NCBI GenBank assembly: GCA_945906455.1
Contig: CAMDRB010000010.1
Coordinates: forward strand, 1-35,525
DNA length: 35,525 nucleotides
Direction: 5' to 3'
Source: Caenispirillum bisanense
GTDB lineage: Bacteria > Pseudomonadota > Alphaproteobacteria > Rhodospirillales > Rhodospirillaceae
The notes beneath the pieces were generated by a model that had not been told where the DNA came from, ran no database searches, and saw nothing but the letters and a program-made list of their open reading frames with translations. Both the position numbers and the translations under genes were made by a program. Shown here piece after piece: positions 1 to 6,943 of this stretch. Numbering within the stretch: the stretch's first letter is position 1; every line of letters begins with the position of its first letter.

Positions 1-148
1 CAAACAGCACATGCGCGCAGCCATGGCACGCAGCTTAGATGCCGTTCACGACGCCGTTGCCAATGCGCTCGACGCCGTCACGCCAGCCGAATGCAGCAAC
101 TACATCCGCAACTCAGGTTACGCAGCTACCTAAATGCAAACCGCTCTA
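1..148 (+). mobile_element. IS630-family element, right-hand fragment at window edge
   Basis: The first ~150 bases carry the C-terminal end of a transposase reading rightward into the window. IS630-family elements insert at TA, often within CTAG. A CTAG at 146-149 lies 13 bases past the transposase stop and is a plausible outer boundary, but the terminal inverted repeat cannot be confirmed without the other end. The fragment sits 10 bases from the stop of the converging cNMP-binding gene, so the insertion spared that gene. Confidence 0.65.
2..133 (+). CDS. IS630-family transposase, C-terminal fragment (5' end outside window)
   Basis: Frame 2 is open from the window edge to TAA at 131-133, giving 43 residues. 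It reads as the typical tail of IS630-family DDE transposases: a helical stretch with a repeated DAV pattern, then TPAECSNYIRNSGYAAT. The T-P/A-E-C-x-N-Y-x-x-x-x-G-Y ending is characteristic of one IS630 subgroup. The catalytic DDE residues lie upstream, outside the window, so activity cannot be judged. This subgroup differs from the element at the right edge, whose transposase ends in VLDSIH. Family assignment is from recalled motif similarity. Confidence 0.7.
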   Translation, partial: KQHMRAAMARSLDAVHDAVANALDAVTPAECSNYIRNSGYAAT

Positions 149-158
149 GCCTCAGTGC

Positions 159-752
159 CTACTGCGGCAACGCGGCCTCGCTGGGCACGGCGTCGGCCCG
201 GCGTTCCTCGTCGCGGTGGGCGGCGGCGACGCGCCGCAGCTCGCCGATCGCTTTGTCCAAATTCTTGAGTTTGGCCGAGAGATCGGTACGGAATGCCGGC
301 GGTAGATCACTCTGCAAAAACCGCTCGACAATATCCGACTGTCGGCCAAGTGCGGTGATGGCATCAGCCAGGCTTCGCGATTTCGGCATGTAGGTATCAT
401 GCACGCCGCGCAGCGTTTGCATCATCATGGCGGCGATCGTGCGGATGAATGGATCGGTCTTGCGCAGCTTATCCTGCATGATCTCGATCGGGACCACCAT
501 GACGTTGGAGTCTTCCAGGGTGAAGGCGGTGGCCATGCGCGGGCTGGCGTCGATTGCCGATAGCTCGCCGAAGACTTCGCCGCGCCGAACGGTGGCCAGG
601 GGAATCTTGCGGCCCTGGGCTTCGCGATAGAGGCCGATGGCCCCGGAATTGACGATGTAGGCAGCGTTGCCCTTATCGCCCTGTTTGAACAGCTGCGTCC
701 CCTTGGGGAAGTTCAGGACCTCGATGGATTTTTCGTCCGCGTCAGCAGCCAT
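159..752 (-). CDS. Cyclic nucleotide-binding domain protein (Crp-like effector domain without DNA-binding domain)
   Basis: This 197-residue protein has a cNMP-binding beta-roll at about residues 10-125. The phosphate-binding cassette is visible as FGELSAIDASPRMATA near residues 60-75, with the GE pair and the Arg that contact the cyclic phosphate and ribose. The C-terminal ~70 residues are charged, probably helical, and contain no recognisable helix-turn-helix. It is therefore unlikely to be a full Crp/Fnr regulator; such proteins usually act as regulatory partners. The ATG at 752 is taken as start. It lies 80 bases downstream of korB on the same strand, so it may be the last gene of the kor operon. 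A membrane nucleotide cyclase lies 6 kb away. Domain assignment is firm; ligand and partner are unknown. Confidence 0.85.
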   Translation of the reverse strand: MAADADEKSIEVLNFPKGTQLFKQGDKGNAAYIVNSGAIGLYREAQGRKIPLATVRRGEVFGELSAIDASPRMATAFTLEDSNVMVVPIEIMQDKLRKTDPFIRTIAAMMMQTLRGVHDTYMPKSRSLADAITALGRQSDIVERFLQSDLPPAFRTDLSAKLKNLDKAIGELRRVAAAHRDEERRADAVPSEAALPQ

Positions 753-832
753 GTCGCCGCCATGTCTTTACACAAGCCTCTTGACCCAAGCCGGCCCGGC
801 CAGTCCGGTCGCGCGCGCGTGAAGACCCAGCC

Positions 833-1858
833 TCAGGTAACCGACCAGGTATTGCCGGCGCGCATCAGTTTGTCCAGATCGCCGGGGCCCTTAGACTTGG
901 CCTGGGCCTCCTGGGTCGCGACCGCCGCTTCGTAGGATGTCGCCGCGGGATCGCAATAAATAACGCCCAGGACCTCGGGGAAGCTGGGCGGGCGCAACGC
1001 CGCGATCAGCCCCGCCAGCGTCCGATTCTTTTCGTCGTGCACCAAAATGTCTTTGGCGGTGACCCCGTTCTCGCCGACGGTCACGGTTTCGATTTTCAAG
1101 GTCTGGGTGTCGAGGCGCAGGCCCTTGTTCCCAGCCTTGCCGTACAGCATGGGCTGGCCATGCTTGACGTGCAGCTGCATTTCAGCCGCCACATCCTTGT
1201 CCGTGAAATCGGCAAAGACGGCGTCGTTATAGACGATGCAATTCTGGATTATTTCGACAAACGAGGCGCCCTTGTGATCACGCGCGCGCGCAAACAGCAC
1301 GCTGAGTTCCTTGGCCTGGATGTCGATACCGCGCGCAATGAACCGCGCATTGCAGCCCAGCGCAAACGTGCACGGATCGGCCGGACTATCAATGCTGCCC
1401 ATGGGCGTCGAGGGCGACTTCTGGCCAACGCGCGAGGTCGGCGAAAACTGGCCTTTGGTCAGCCCATAGACCTCGTTGTTGAACAGGAGAATATTCAGAT
1501 CGACGTTACGGCGCAGCGCATGAAACAGATGGTTAGCCCCGATCGACAGTGCATCGCCGTCGCCGGTGACAATCCACACATCCAGCTCGGGACGCGCGAG
1601 CTTCAAGCCCGTGGCGACAGCCGGGGCGCGGCCGTGGATTGTGTGGAAGCCGTAGGTCGCCATGTAATAGGGAAAGCGCGACGAACAGCCGATGCCCGAC
1701 ACGAACACGGTGTTCTCGGGCCTGGCACCCATGTCGGCAAGCGACTTGTGCATGGATTTCAGAATTGCGTAGTCGCCGCAGCCGGGGCACCAGCGAACCT
1801 CTTGGTCCGAGGCGAAGTCCTTGGCGGTGAGTTTGTCGGGTTGCACGGTGACGTTCAT
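833..1858 (-). CDS. korB: 2-oxoacid:acceptor oxidoreductase, beta (TPP-binding) subunit, KorB type
   Basis: 341 residues from the ATG at 1858, which is preceded by GGAG nine bases upstream; a TTG start at 1873 would add five residues. The N-terminal region has the CPGCGDYAIL motif of pyruvate/2-oxoglutarate:ferredoxin oxidoreductase beta subunits. The thiamine diphosphate/Mg site follows as GDGDALSIG with a downstream NNEVYGLTKGQ stretch. With KorA it would oxidatively decarboxylate a 2-oxoacid, probably 2-oxoglutarate, to the acyl-CoA and reduce ferredoxin. Cysteines for an extra cluster-binding domain are not obvious, as in two-subunit enzymes. It follows korA by 47 bases and is surely co-transcribed. 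Substrate (2-oxoglutarate versus pyruvate or branched-chain 2-oxoacids) cannot be settled from sequence alone. Confidence 0.9.
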   Translation of the reverse strand: MNVTVQPDKLTAKDFASDQEVRWCPGCGDYAILKSMHKSLADMGARPENTVFVSGIGCSSRFPYYMATYGFHTIHGRAPAVATGLKLARPELDVWIVTGDGDALSIGANHLFHALRRNVDLNILLFNNEVYGLTKGQFSPTSRVGQKSPSTPMGSIDSPADPCTFALGCNARFIARGIDIQAKELSVLFARARDHKGASFVEIIQNCIVYNDAVFADFTDKDVAAEMQLHVKHGQPMLYGKAGNKGLRLDTQTLKIETVTVGENGVTAKDILVHDEKNRTLAGLIAALRPPSFPEVLGVIYCDPAATSYEAAVATQEAQAKSKGPGDLDKLMRAGNTWSVT

Positions 1859-1905
1859 GTCCGTCGTCTCCAATTCTCGCGCGAATACCTGAAACGGTTT
1901 AGGCG

Positions 1906-3792
1906 TCAGCTTTCAAGCTGGGCGCGAATGGCGTTGGTCACTTCTTCGATCTTGAGCGGCTGGCCCGATACCTTGAGTAAACCCTTGGCGTCGATGAGGT
2001 ATTGGCCCTTGAGCAACGTCAGCATCTGCCCCTGGTTCATTTCCGCTACCAGCACTTTGTCGAAGCTCTTGAGCAGCTGGCCGAGGTTGCGCGGCAGCGG
2101 CCAGATGTGGCGAATGTGGATGTGCGAAACATCAAAACCCTTATCGCGCATGTTGGTGACCGCGCGGTTGATCGGACCAAAGGTCGAGCCCCATCCGACG
2201 ACCGCGAGCTTGCCCTTGGCATTGCCGACTTCGACGCCCTGTTCAGGAATGTCGTCGGCGATGTTGTTGATTTTGGCGAAGCGCGTATCCGTCATCTTCT
2301 GGTGATTGGCCGGTTCGTAGGAAATATTGCCGGAATTGTAGTCTTTCTCGATGCCGCCGATGCGGTGCATGAGTCCCGGTGTGCCGGGCACGGCCCAGGC
2401 GCGCGCGAGCGTTTTCGGGTCGCGCACATAGGGATGGAAGCCCTCGGTTTCGGTGCGGAATTGCACCTTGAAGGGTGTGTAGTTCTTCATCGAAGGGATC
2501 AGCCAGGGTTCGGCGGCGTTGGCGATGTAGCCGTCGGACAGGATCATCACCGGGGTCATGTATTTGGTGGCAAGGCGCACCGCTTCGATGGCGACGTCGA
2601 AACAATCGCCGGGCGAATGCGACGCGATCACCGGGATCGGCGCATCGGCGTTACGTCCGAAGACGGCGATGAACAGGTCGGACTGCTCGGTCTTGGTCGG
2701 CAAGCCGGTCGAAGGACCGGCGCGCTGGGTGTTGACGATGACCAACGGCAACTCGGTTGAAATCGCAAGGCCGATGGCCTCGGTCTTGAGCGCGATGCCG
2801 GGGCCCGACGAAGCGGTAACGCCGAGCTTGCCGCCGAACGACGCGCCGATGGCGGCGCAGCAGGCGGCGATTTCGTCCTCGGCCTGGAAGGTGGTTATGC
2901 CGAATTGCTTGAGGCGCGCGAGTATATGCAGAATCGGCGAGGACGGCGTGATCGGATAGGACGACAGCACCATCTCCAGGCCGGCGAGATTGGCGCCCGC
3001 GGCGAGGCCCCAGGCCAGCGCCTCGGCGCCCGAGACCAGGCGATAGGTACCGGGCTCGAACTTAACCGCCGGCATGCTGACCGGCACCACGTCGCCTGAA
3101 AGCTCGTGGGTCTCGCCGTAAGCATGGCCGGCTTTCAGGGCGGCGAGATTGGCTTTTCCGATCGGGTCTTCGGCGCCGAATTTGCGCGCGATATATTCCA
3201 TGGTTGAAGCCATCTCGCGGTCGTACATCCACGAGACCAGACCAAGCGTCCAAATGTTCTTGGTGCGAAGCGCTTCTTTTTGCGACACGCCGAAAGGCTT
3301 GGCGATTTCCAGGGCCTGGGCGGAAATGTCGATTTCGAGAACGCGGAACTCCTTGAGCGTGCCGTCGGTGCGCGGATCGACGTTAAAGCCGGCGCGTTTG
3401 ATGTCGCGGTCCTTGAAAGCACCGGAGTCGAGAATCACAAGACCGCCCTTCCTGAGCATCTTGTAGTTGACCATCAGCGCGGCAGGATTGAGGGCGACCA
3501 GAACGTCGGGTTGATCGCCGGCGGTCTTGATGACGCGCGAGCCAAAATTGATCTGGAAAGCCGAAACACCGTAGGTGGTGCCGGTGGGCGCCCTGATTTC
3601 GGCGGGAAAATCCGGGAACGTGGCCAGGGAGTTTCCGGCCAGGGCGGTTTCCTGGGAAAACTGATTGCCGAGGAGCTGCACCCCGTCGCCGGAATCTCCG
3701 GCAAAGCGCACAACAATGGCGTCGAGACCGGACTTCGATACGTCGGTTCCCGGGGTCGCCCCGCCCCGGCTAGCGTCGGCCTGTAGATTCAT
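1906..3792 (-). CDS. korA: 2-oxoacid:acceptor oxidoreductase, fused gamma-alpha subunit, KorA type
   Basis: 628 residues from the ATG at 3792, which has GGGAGA at a normal distance; an upstream TTG at 3843 would add 17 residues with no ribosome-binding site. The N-terminal third is the gamma domain, starting with an RFAGDSGDGVQLLG-like segment. The rest is the alpha pyrimidine-binding region (YPITPSSPILH, then EDEIAACCAAIGASFGGKLG and TASSGPGIALKTEA) and a C-terminal transketolase-like domain. The gamma-alpha fusion with a separate beta subunit is the normal KorAB architecture. It is first in the korA-korB-cNMP gene run and is separated from metC by a hairpin-containing gap. In a species also encoding AcnA and a full cytochrome c pathway, the enzyme probably serves as an alternative to, or replacement for, 2-oxoglutarate dehydrogenase. 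Confidence 0.9.
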   Translation of the reverse strand: MNLQADASRGGATPGTDVSKSGLDAIVVRFAGDSGDGVQLLGNQFSQETALAGNSLATFPDFPAEIRAPTGTTYGVSAFQINFGSRVIKTAGDQPDVLVALNPAALMVNYKMLRKGGLVILDSGAFKDRDIKRAGFNVDPRTDGTLKEFRVLEIDISAQALEIAKPFGVSQKEALRTKNIWTLGLVSWMYDREMASTMEYIARKFGAEDPIGKANLAALKAGHAYGETHELSGDVVPVSMPAVKFEPGTYRLVSGAEALAWGLAAGANLAGLEMVLSSYPITPSSPILHILARLKQFGITTFQAEDEIAACCAAIGASFGGKLGVTASSGPGIALKTEAIGLAISTELPLVIVNTQRAGPSTGLPTKTEQSDLFIAVFGRNADAPIPVIASHSPGDCFDVAIEAVRLATKYMTPVMILSDGYIANAAEPWLIPSMKNYTPFKVQFRTETEGFHPYVRDPKTLARAWAVPGTPGLMHRIGGIEKDYNSGNISYEPANHQKMTDTRFAKINNIADDIPEQGVEVGNAKGKLAVVGWGSTFGPINRAVTNMRDKGFDVSHIHIRHIWPLPRNLGQLLKSFDKVLVAEMNQGQMLTLLKGQYLIDAKGLLKVSGQPLKIEEVTNAIRAQLES

Positions 3793-3998
3793 CGGTTCAA
3801 TATCTCCCGTCGAGTCCGCGAACGCTCGCGGACCACGCTTCAAGCTCTCTCACCCGGCGCGCACTCTAGTCGATAAGGGGCTAGCATTTAACAAAAAAGG
3901 GGCTTTCCTATGGCGACGACCCGCCCTTCTGGAAGCATATTCTCCTACGACGGGGATGGGGGGTTAAACAATCCATGCGTGGGGCGGCGATCCGGCGG

Positions 3999-4019
3999 GC
4001 CGGCAAATAAATAGCCGGC
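3999..4019 (-). terminator. Possible terminator hairpin downstream of metC
   Basis: Two GCCGGC arms at 3999-4004 and 4014-4019 can pair across a 9-base AT-rich loop, just past the metC stop. The right arm is also the core of a 12-bp palindrome (ATAGCCGGCTAT, 4011-4022). There is no clear T run beyond the stem in the metC direction, so this is a weak terminator candidate. The rest of the 3793-4023 gap shows no gene; it must hold the korA promoter, which I could not pinpoint. Confidence 0.35.
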
Positions 4020-4023
4020 TATT

Positions 4024-5202
4024 TTATAACGCTTTCTGAAAGCGGGCGAGGCCCTTGTCGAGATCGGCGATCAGGTCCAAGGGATCCTCCAGGCCGACGT
4101 GGAGGCGGATTCCGGGCGCGGGCGCGGCCCACGGCCGTGCACTGCGCGCCCCGCCCGGCGCCAACGGCGCGATCAGACTTTCAAATCCGCCCCAAGAGTA
4201 CCCCAAAGGGAACAGTTCCATGCCGTCGATCAGGGCCGCGACCGCCGCCCCCGAGGTTTGCTTGAACACCACGCCCAGCAAGCCCGAGGCACCACAAAAA
4301 TCGCGTTTCCATAGGCTGTGGCCGGGGTCTTCCGGCAACGCCGGATAGAGCACCCGCTTGACCTCGGGGCGCGTCTGCAGCCAGAGCGCGACTTTCAGCG
4401 CGTTCTCTTGATGCCGTGCCAATCGGACAGCCAGCGTGCGCAGGCCGCGTGTCGCGAGATAGGCGTCGTCGGGCGAGACCGCGAGCCCGAGACTACCGGC
4501 CGCAATTTGCACGGCGGTGATTGCTTCGGCGGTGCCCGATACCGCACCGATCAAAACGTCCGAATGGCCAACGATGTATTTGGTCCCGGCTTCGATTGAG
4601 AGGTCCGCACCCAAAGCCAACGGATTGCAGAACAGGGGGCTCGCCCAGGTGTTGTCGACGGCCACGCGGGCGCCGGCCTTGTGCGCGGCTGCGGCGATGG
4701 CCGGGATGTCTTGCACCTCGAAGGTCAGCGAGCCCGGCGATTCACACAGCACGAGCGTGGTGTTGGATTTTATCAGCGCGGCGATGCCGCCGCCGATCAA
4801 GGGATCGTAATAGCTCGCCGTCACGCCGAGGCCAGCCAGCAGCCCGGCGCAGAAATTGCGCGTCGGCTCGTAGATCGAGTCCGTCACCAGGATGTGGTCG
4901 CCGGCCTTGACCGAGGCGAGGATGGCCAGCGTGCACGCAGCCAGTCCCGACGGCGCCAGCACCGTATCGGCAGCGCCGGCCAGCTCGGTGATGGCTTCCT
5001 GCAGAGTCCAGTGCGTCGGCGTGCCGCGGCGGCCGTAGTAGAGGACTTTCTCGCGTTTCTTGGTTGCCCGGTCGGTGGCCTCACGCATGGCGGCGACGCT
5101 CTCAAAGACCACCGTGGACGCACGCACCACAGGCGTGTTCACGGCGCCGGCATTGCGCTTCTTGTCGAGCCCGCCACGGACGACCTTGGTGTCTCTCTTC
5201 AT
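4024..5202 (-). CDS. metC: Cystathionine beta-lyase (PLP-dependent, Cys/Met metabolism family)
   Basis: 392 residues from the ATG at 5202. This start gives the family-typical opening MKRDTKVVRGG and has AGAAAGGG upstream; the frame stays open to 5265, but that extension would overlap the divergent gene and lacks family similarity. The fold-type I PLP pocket is visible: the YYGRRGTPT segment (phosphate-binding Tyr/Arg), VAVDNTWASPLFCNPLALGAD, and the Schiff-base lysine in EAGTKYIVGHSD. The family cleaves cystathionine to homocysteine, pyruvate and ammonia in methionine synthesis. It is divergent from the GH17-like gene with only 50 bases between the starts. Close relatives include cystathionine gamma-synthase/lyase, but the GTKYIVGHSD form and overall length fit MetC best. 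Confidence 0.85.
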   Translation of the reverse strand: MKRDTKVVRGGLDKKRNAGAVNTPVVRASTVVFESVAAMREATDRATKKREKVLYYGRRGTPTHWTLQEAITELAGAADTVLAPSGLAACTLAILASVKAGDHILVTDSIYEPTRNFCAGLLAGLGVTASYYDPLIGGGIAALIKSNTTLVLCESPGSLTFEVQDIPAIAAAAHKAGARVAVDNTWASPLFCNPLALGADLSIEAGTKYIVGHSDVLIGAVSGTAEAITAVQIAAGSLGLAVSPDDAYLATRGLRTLAVRLARHQENALKVALWLQTRPEVKRVLYPALPEDPGHSLWKRDFCGASGLLGVVFKQTSGAAVAALIDGMELFPLGYSWGGFESLIAPLAPGGARSARPWAAPAPGIRLHVGLEDPLDLIADLDKGLARFQKAL

Positions 5203-5252
5203 TACACGCCCTTTCTGCGCTACCTTGATCATCCAAGAATCACAGGAAACCC

Positions 5253-6155
5253 ATGCGCCGTCCACGGAAGTTTGTCTTAGCCTTGTTCGCGGCTTTGCTC
5301 GGTCTTTGCGCCGCGCCGCAAGCGGCCGCGCCGCAAGCGGCCGCGCCGCGCAAGATCATGAGCCTTTCCTACAGCCCCTCGGGCGTTGCGACCGAGGCCC
5401 AGATGCTCAGGGGTTTTTCCGAAGCGACCTTGCGCGCCGATCTCATAGGCCTCGTGCCCCATACCGCCGGCATACGCACCTATTCCCTCGCCAACGGCCT
5501 CGACAAAGTGCCCGCCATTGCCGGCGAATTGGGGCTCAAGGTTTCGCTTGGCGTCGGACTTGGAAAAGATCGCGGCAAGAACGCCGCCGAGATCGCGCGC
5601 GCCATCAAGCTTCTATCAGACCGTCCGGCAGCGGTGACGCGGGTTTACGTCGGCAATGAAGCCATCATCCGCGGCGATCTGTCGCCGGCCCAGCTCATGG
5701 CCTACATCGCCGACGTGCGCGCCCGCCTGCCTATGGACATAAAGCTCGAGATCACCACCGCCGAGCCCTGGCATGTTTGGCTCAAGAATCCCGAGCTTGG
5801 CGGCGCGGTCGACATGATCGGCGCGCATATCTTTCCGTTCCATAACGGCGTGCCGGTCGCCGACGGAATGCGCGATTTCGACGAGCGATATGCCGCCCTC
5901 ACCAAGGCATTTCCAGGCAAGCGCATTATCATTGCGGAAACCGGCTGGCCGCTGGCAGGTACGAAGAACCAGGCGGCGGTGGCCGCGGTGAGCAACGCGG
6001 CGACATTCCTGCGGAAGTTCCTCGGCGAGGCCGCTGCCCGCCATTACGACTACAATATCGTCGAAGCCTACGACCAGCCGTGGAAGGCGCCGGAGGAACA
6101 GGGCGCCGTCTGGGGAGTTCTCGACAATAGCGGCAAACCCAAATTCGATTTTTAG
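5253..6155 (+). CDS. Exported glycoside hydrolase family 17-like protein (beta-1,3-glucanase fold)
   Basis: 300 residues. The N-terminus (basic MRRPRK, then a hydrophobic stretch ending near an Ala-Pro-Gln repeat) is a signal peptide. The mature part looks like a GH17 TIM barrel: SLSYSPSG near the start, YVGNEAIIRGD (candidate acid/base Glu in GNE), and IIIAETGWPLAG (candidate nucleophile Glu in ETGWP). The C-terminal AYDQPWK and GVLD segments also fit. GH17 enzymes act on beta-1,3-glucans; in proteobacteria such proteins are often linked to periplasmic or exopolysaccharide glucans. No glycosyltransferase or glucan gene is nearby, so the substrate is unknown. The signal peptide contains two perfect 15-bp repeats (5310-5339). 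The gene overlaps the convergent downstream gene by 4 bases. Confidence 0.75.
   Translation: MRRPRKFVLALFAALLGLCAAPQAAAPQAAAPRKIMSLSYSPSGVATEAQMLRGFSEATLRADLIGLVPHTAGIRTYSLANGLDKVPAIAGELGLKVSLGVGLGKDRGKNAAEIARAIKLLSDRPAAVTRVYVGNEAIIRGDLSPAQLMAYIADVRARLPMDIKLEITTAEPWHVWLKNPELGGAVDMIGAHIFPFHNGVPVADGMRDFDERYAALTKAFPGKRIIIAETGWPLAGTKNQAAVAAVSNAATFLRKFLGEAAARHYDYNIVEAYDQPWKAPEEQGAVWGVLDNSGKPKFDF
5310..5351 (+). repeat. 15-bp in-frame tandem repeat in the GH17-like signal peptide
   Basis: The unit GCCGCGCCGCAAGCG occurs at 5310-5324 and 5325-5339, followed by a partial third copy to 5351. Each encodes Ala-Ala-Pro-Gln-Ala. It lies at the end of the signal peptide around the likely cleavage site and keeps the frame, so copy number would change only spacing. 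Confidence 0.85.
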
Positions 6156-6799
6156 GGCGCGACGATTTCAACCAGCGGGTCAACCGGCCGGCCGTCGCTG
6201 TCGATCAGGCCACGCAGACGCAGCTTCTCCAAATAACTGGCAAAGTGCTTGTGGGTATGGCCGCGGTCGTGGAGCTCCAGCCAATTTTGCTCCGCGAACG
6301 CCAGCACACCAAGCTCGTCATGGGCGGTTTCCCACAAAATGCCCAGCAGAGAGGCCAGATTCTCTTCGTCCTCCTTGGTCGACCCGTCAACGCAAATCGC
6401 GGCGTTGGCTTCGACGATCCGGCCGGTTTCAGGGCCGGCTCCGAGGCCAAAATCGTAACGCAAGCGACGCGCCGGCGGCGCGATCTGCCAATGGGCGATT
6501 TCATGGAAAACCACACTGGTTTCGGAGCGCACGCGAATCGCAAACCCGTCCCAGGAAAAGGCGGCGGTTGGGTCCTCGCCGCGGGTCGGGATCCCCAACC
6601 GCGCGGCGAGCCTTACGGCCTTCTCCCGGCCAGCCTGCTCCCGGCCGGAATGAAGATCGGCCCCAGATCCCGAGCAGAACCGGTAGGTGCCGGCAATCCG
6701 CCCAAAGGCGGCCCGCGCGCTGGGAAACTCCGCGAGGCCCTTCGCGAAAGTGTCGAGAATCCGGGGCAGCCGGCCCAAATCAATGGGTGTTAGGATCAT
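6152..6799 (-). CDS. Putative HExxH metalloprotein resembling EF-P hydroxylase EpmC (YfcM)
   Basis: 215 residues from the ATG at 6799. The clearest feature is HEIAHWQIAP at residues 99-108, followed by ARR and DFG at 110-118. The order H-E-I-x-H-W-x-I-A, then A-R-R, then D-F-G matches what I recall of EpmC/YfcM, the iron enzyme that hydroxylates beta-lysylated elongation factor P. There, the motif reads HEISHWCIAG followed by ARR and DFGYWY. The segments after DFG differ (GLGAGPETG here). A later acidic EDEENLASLLGILWE region could supply a further metal ligand. EF-P and the epmA/epmB genes are not in the window. It ends tail-to-tail with the GH17-like gene (4-base overlap) and is divergent from the cyclase gene. 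A metallopeptidase-like function is the alternative. Confidence 0.5.
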   Translation of the reverse strand: MILTPIDLGRLPRILDTFAKGLAEFPSARAAFGRIAGTYRFCSGSGADLHSGREQAGREKAVRLAARLGIPTRGEDPTAAFSWDGFAIRVRSETSVVFHEIAHWQIAPPARRLRYDFGLGAGPETGRIVEANAAICVDGSTKEDEENLASLLGILWETAHDELGVLAFAEQNWLELHDRGHTHKHFASYLEKLRLRGLIDSDGRPVDPLVEIVAP

Positions 6800-6943
6800 A
6801 AGCGCCGCGTCATTGAGTTCGTTTTGGTCTCACGGGCGCGGTCTTAGCCGAAGGTCGCCTCGCGGTCCAGGCGGTTGAGGCGGTATACGGCCCGCGATCA
6901 TGGGGGCGCGCGGAATTCTTGGGGTGAGGTCACGGTCGATCAG

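Noticed and set aside
1037-2305. Long plus-strand open frame (422 codons) antisense to korB/korA
   Set aside because: It spans the opposite strand of two well-supported genes, has low-complexity shadow composition and no domain; typical of GC-rich DNA.
5203-5265. Longer metC start
   Set aside because: MKRDTKVV at 5202 is the family-typical start with a good ribosome-binding site; the extension would overlap the divergent gene.
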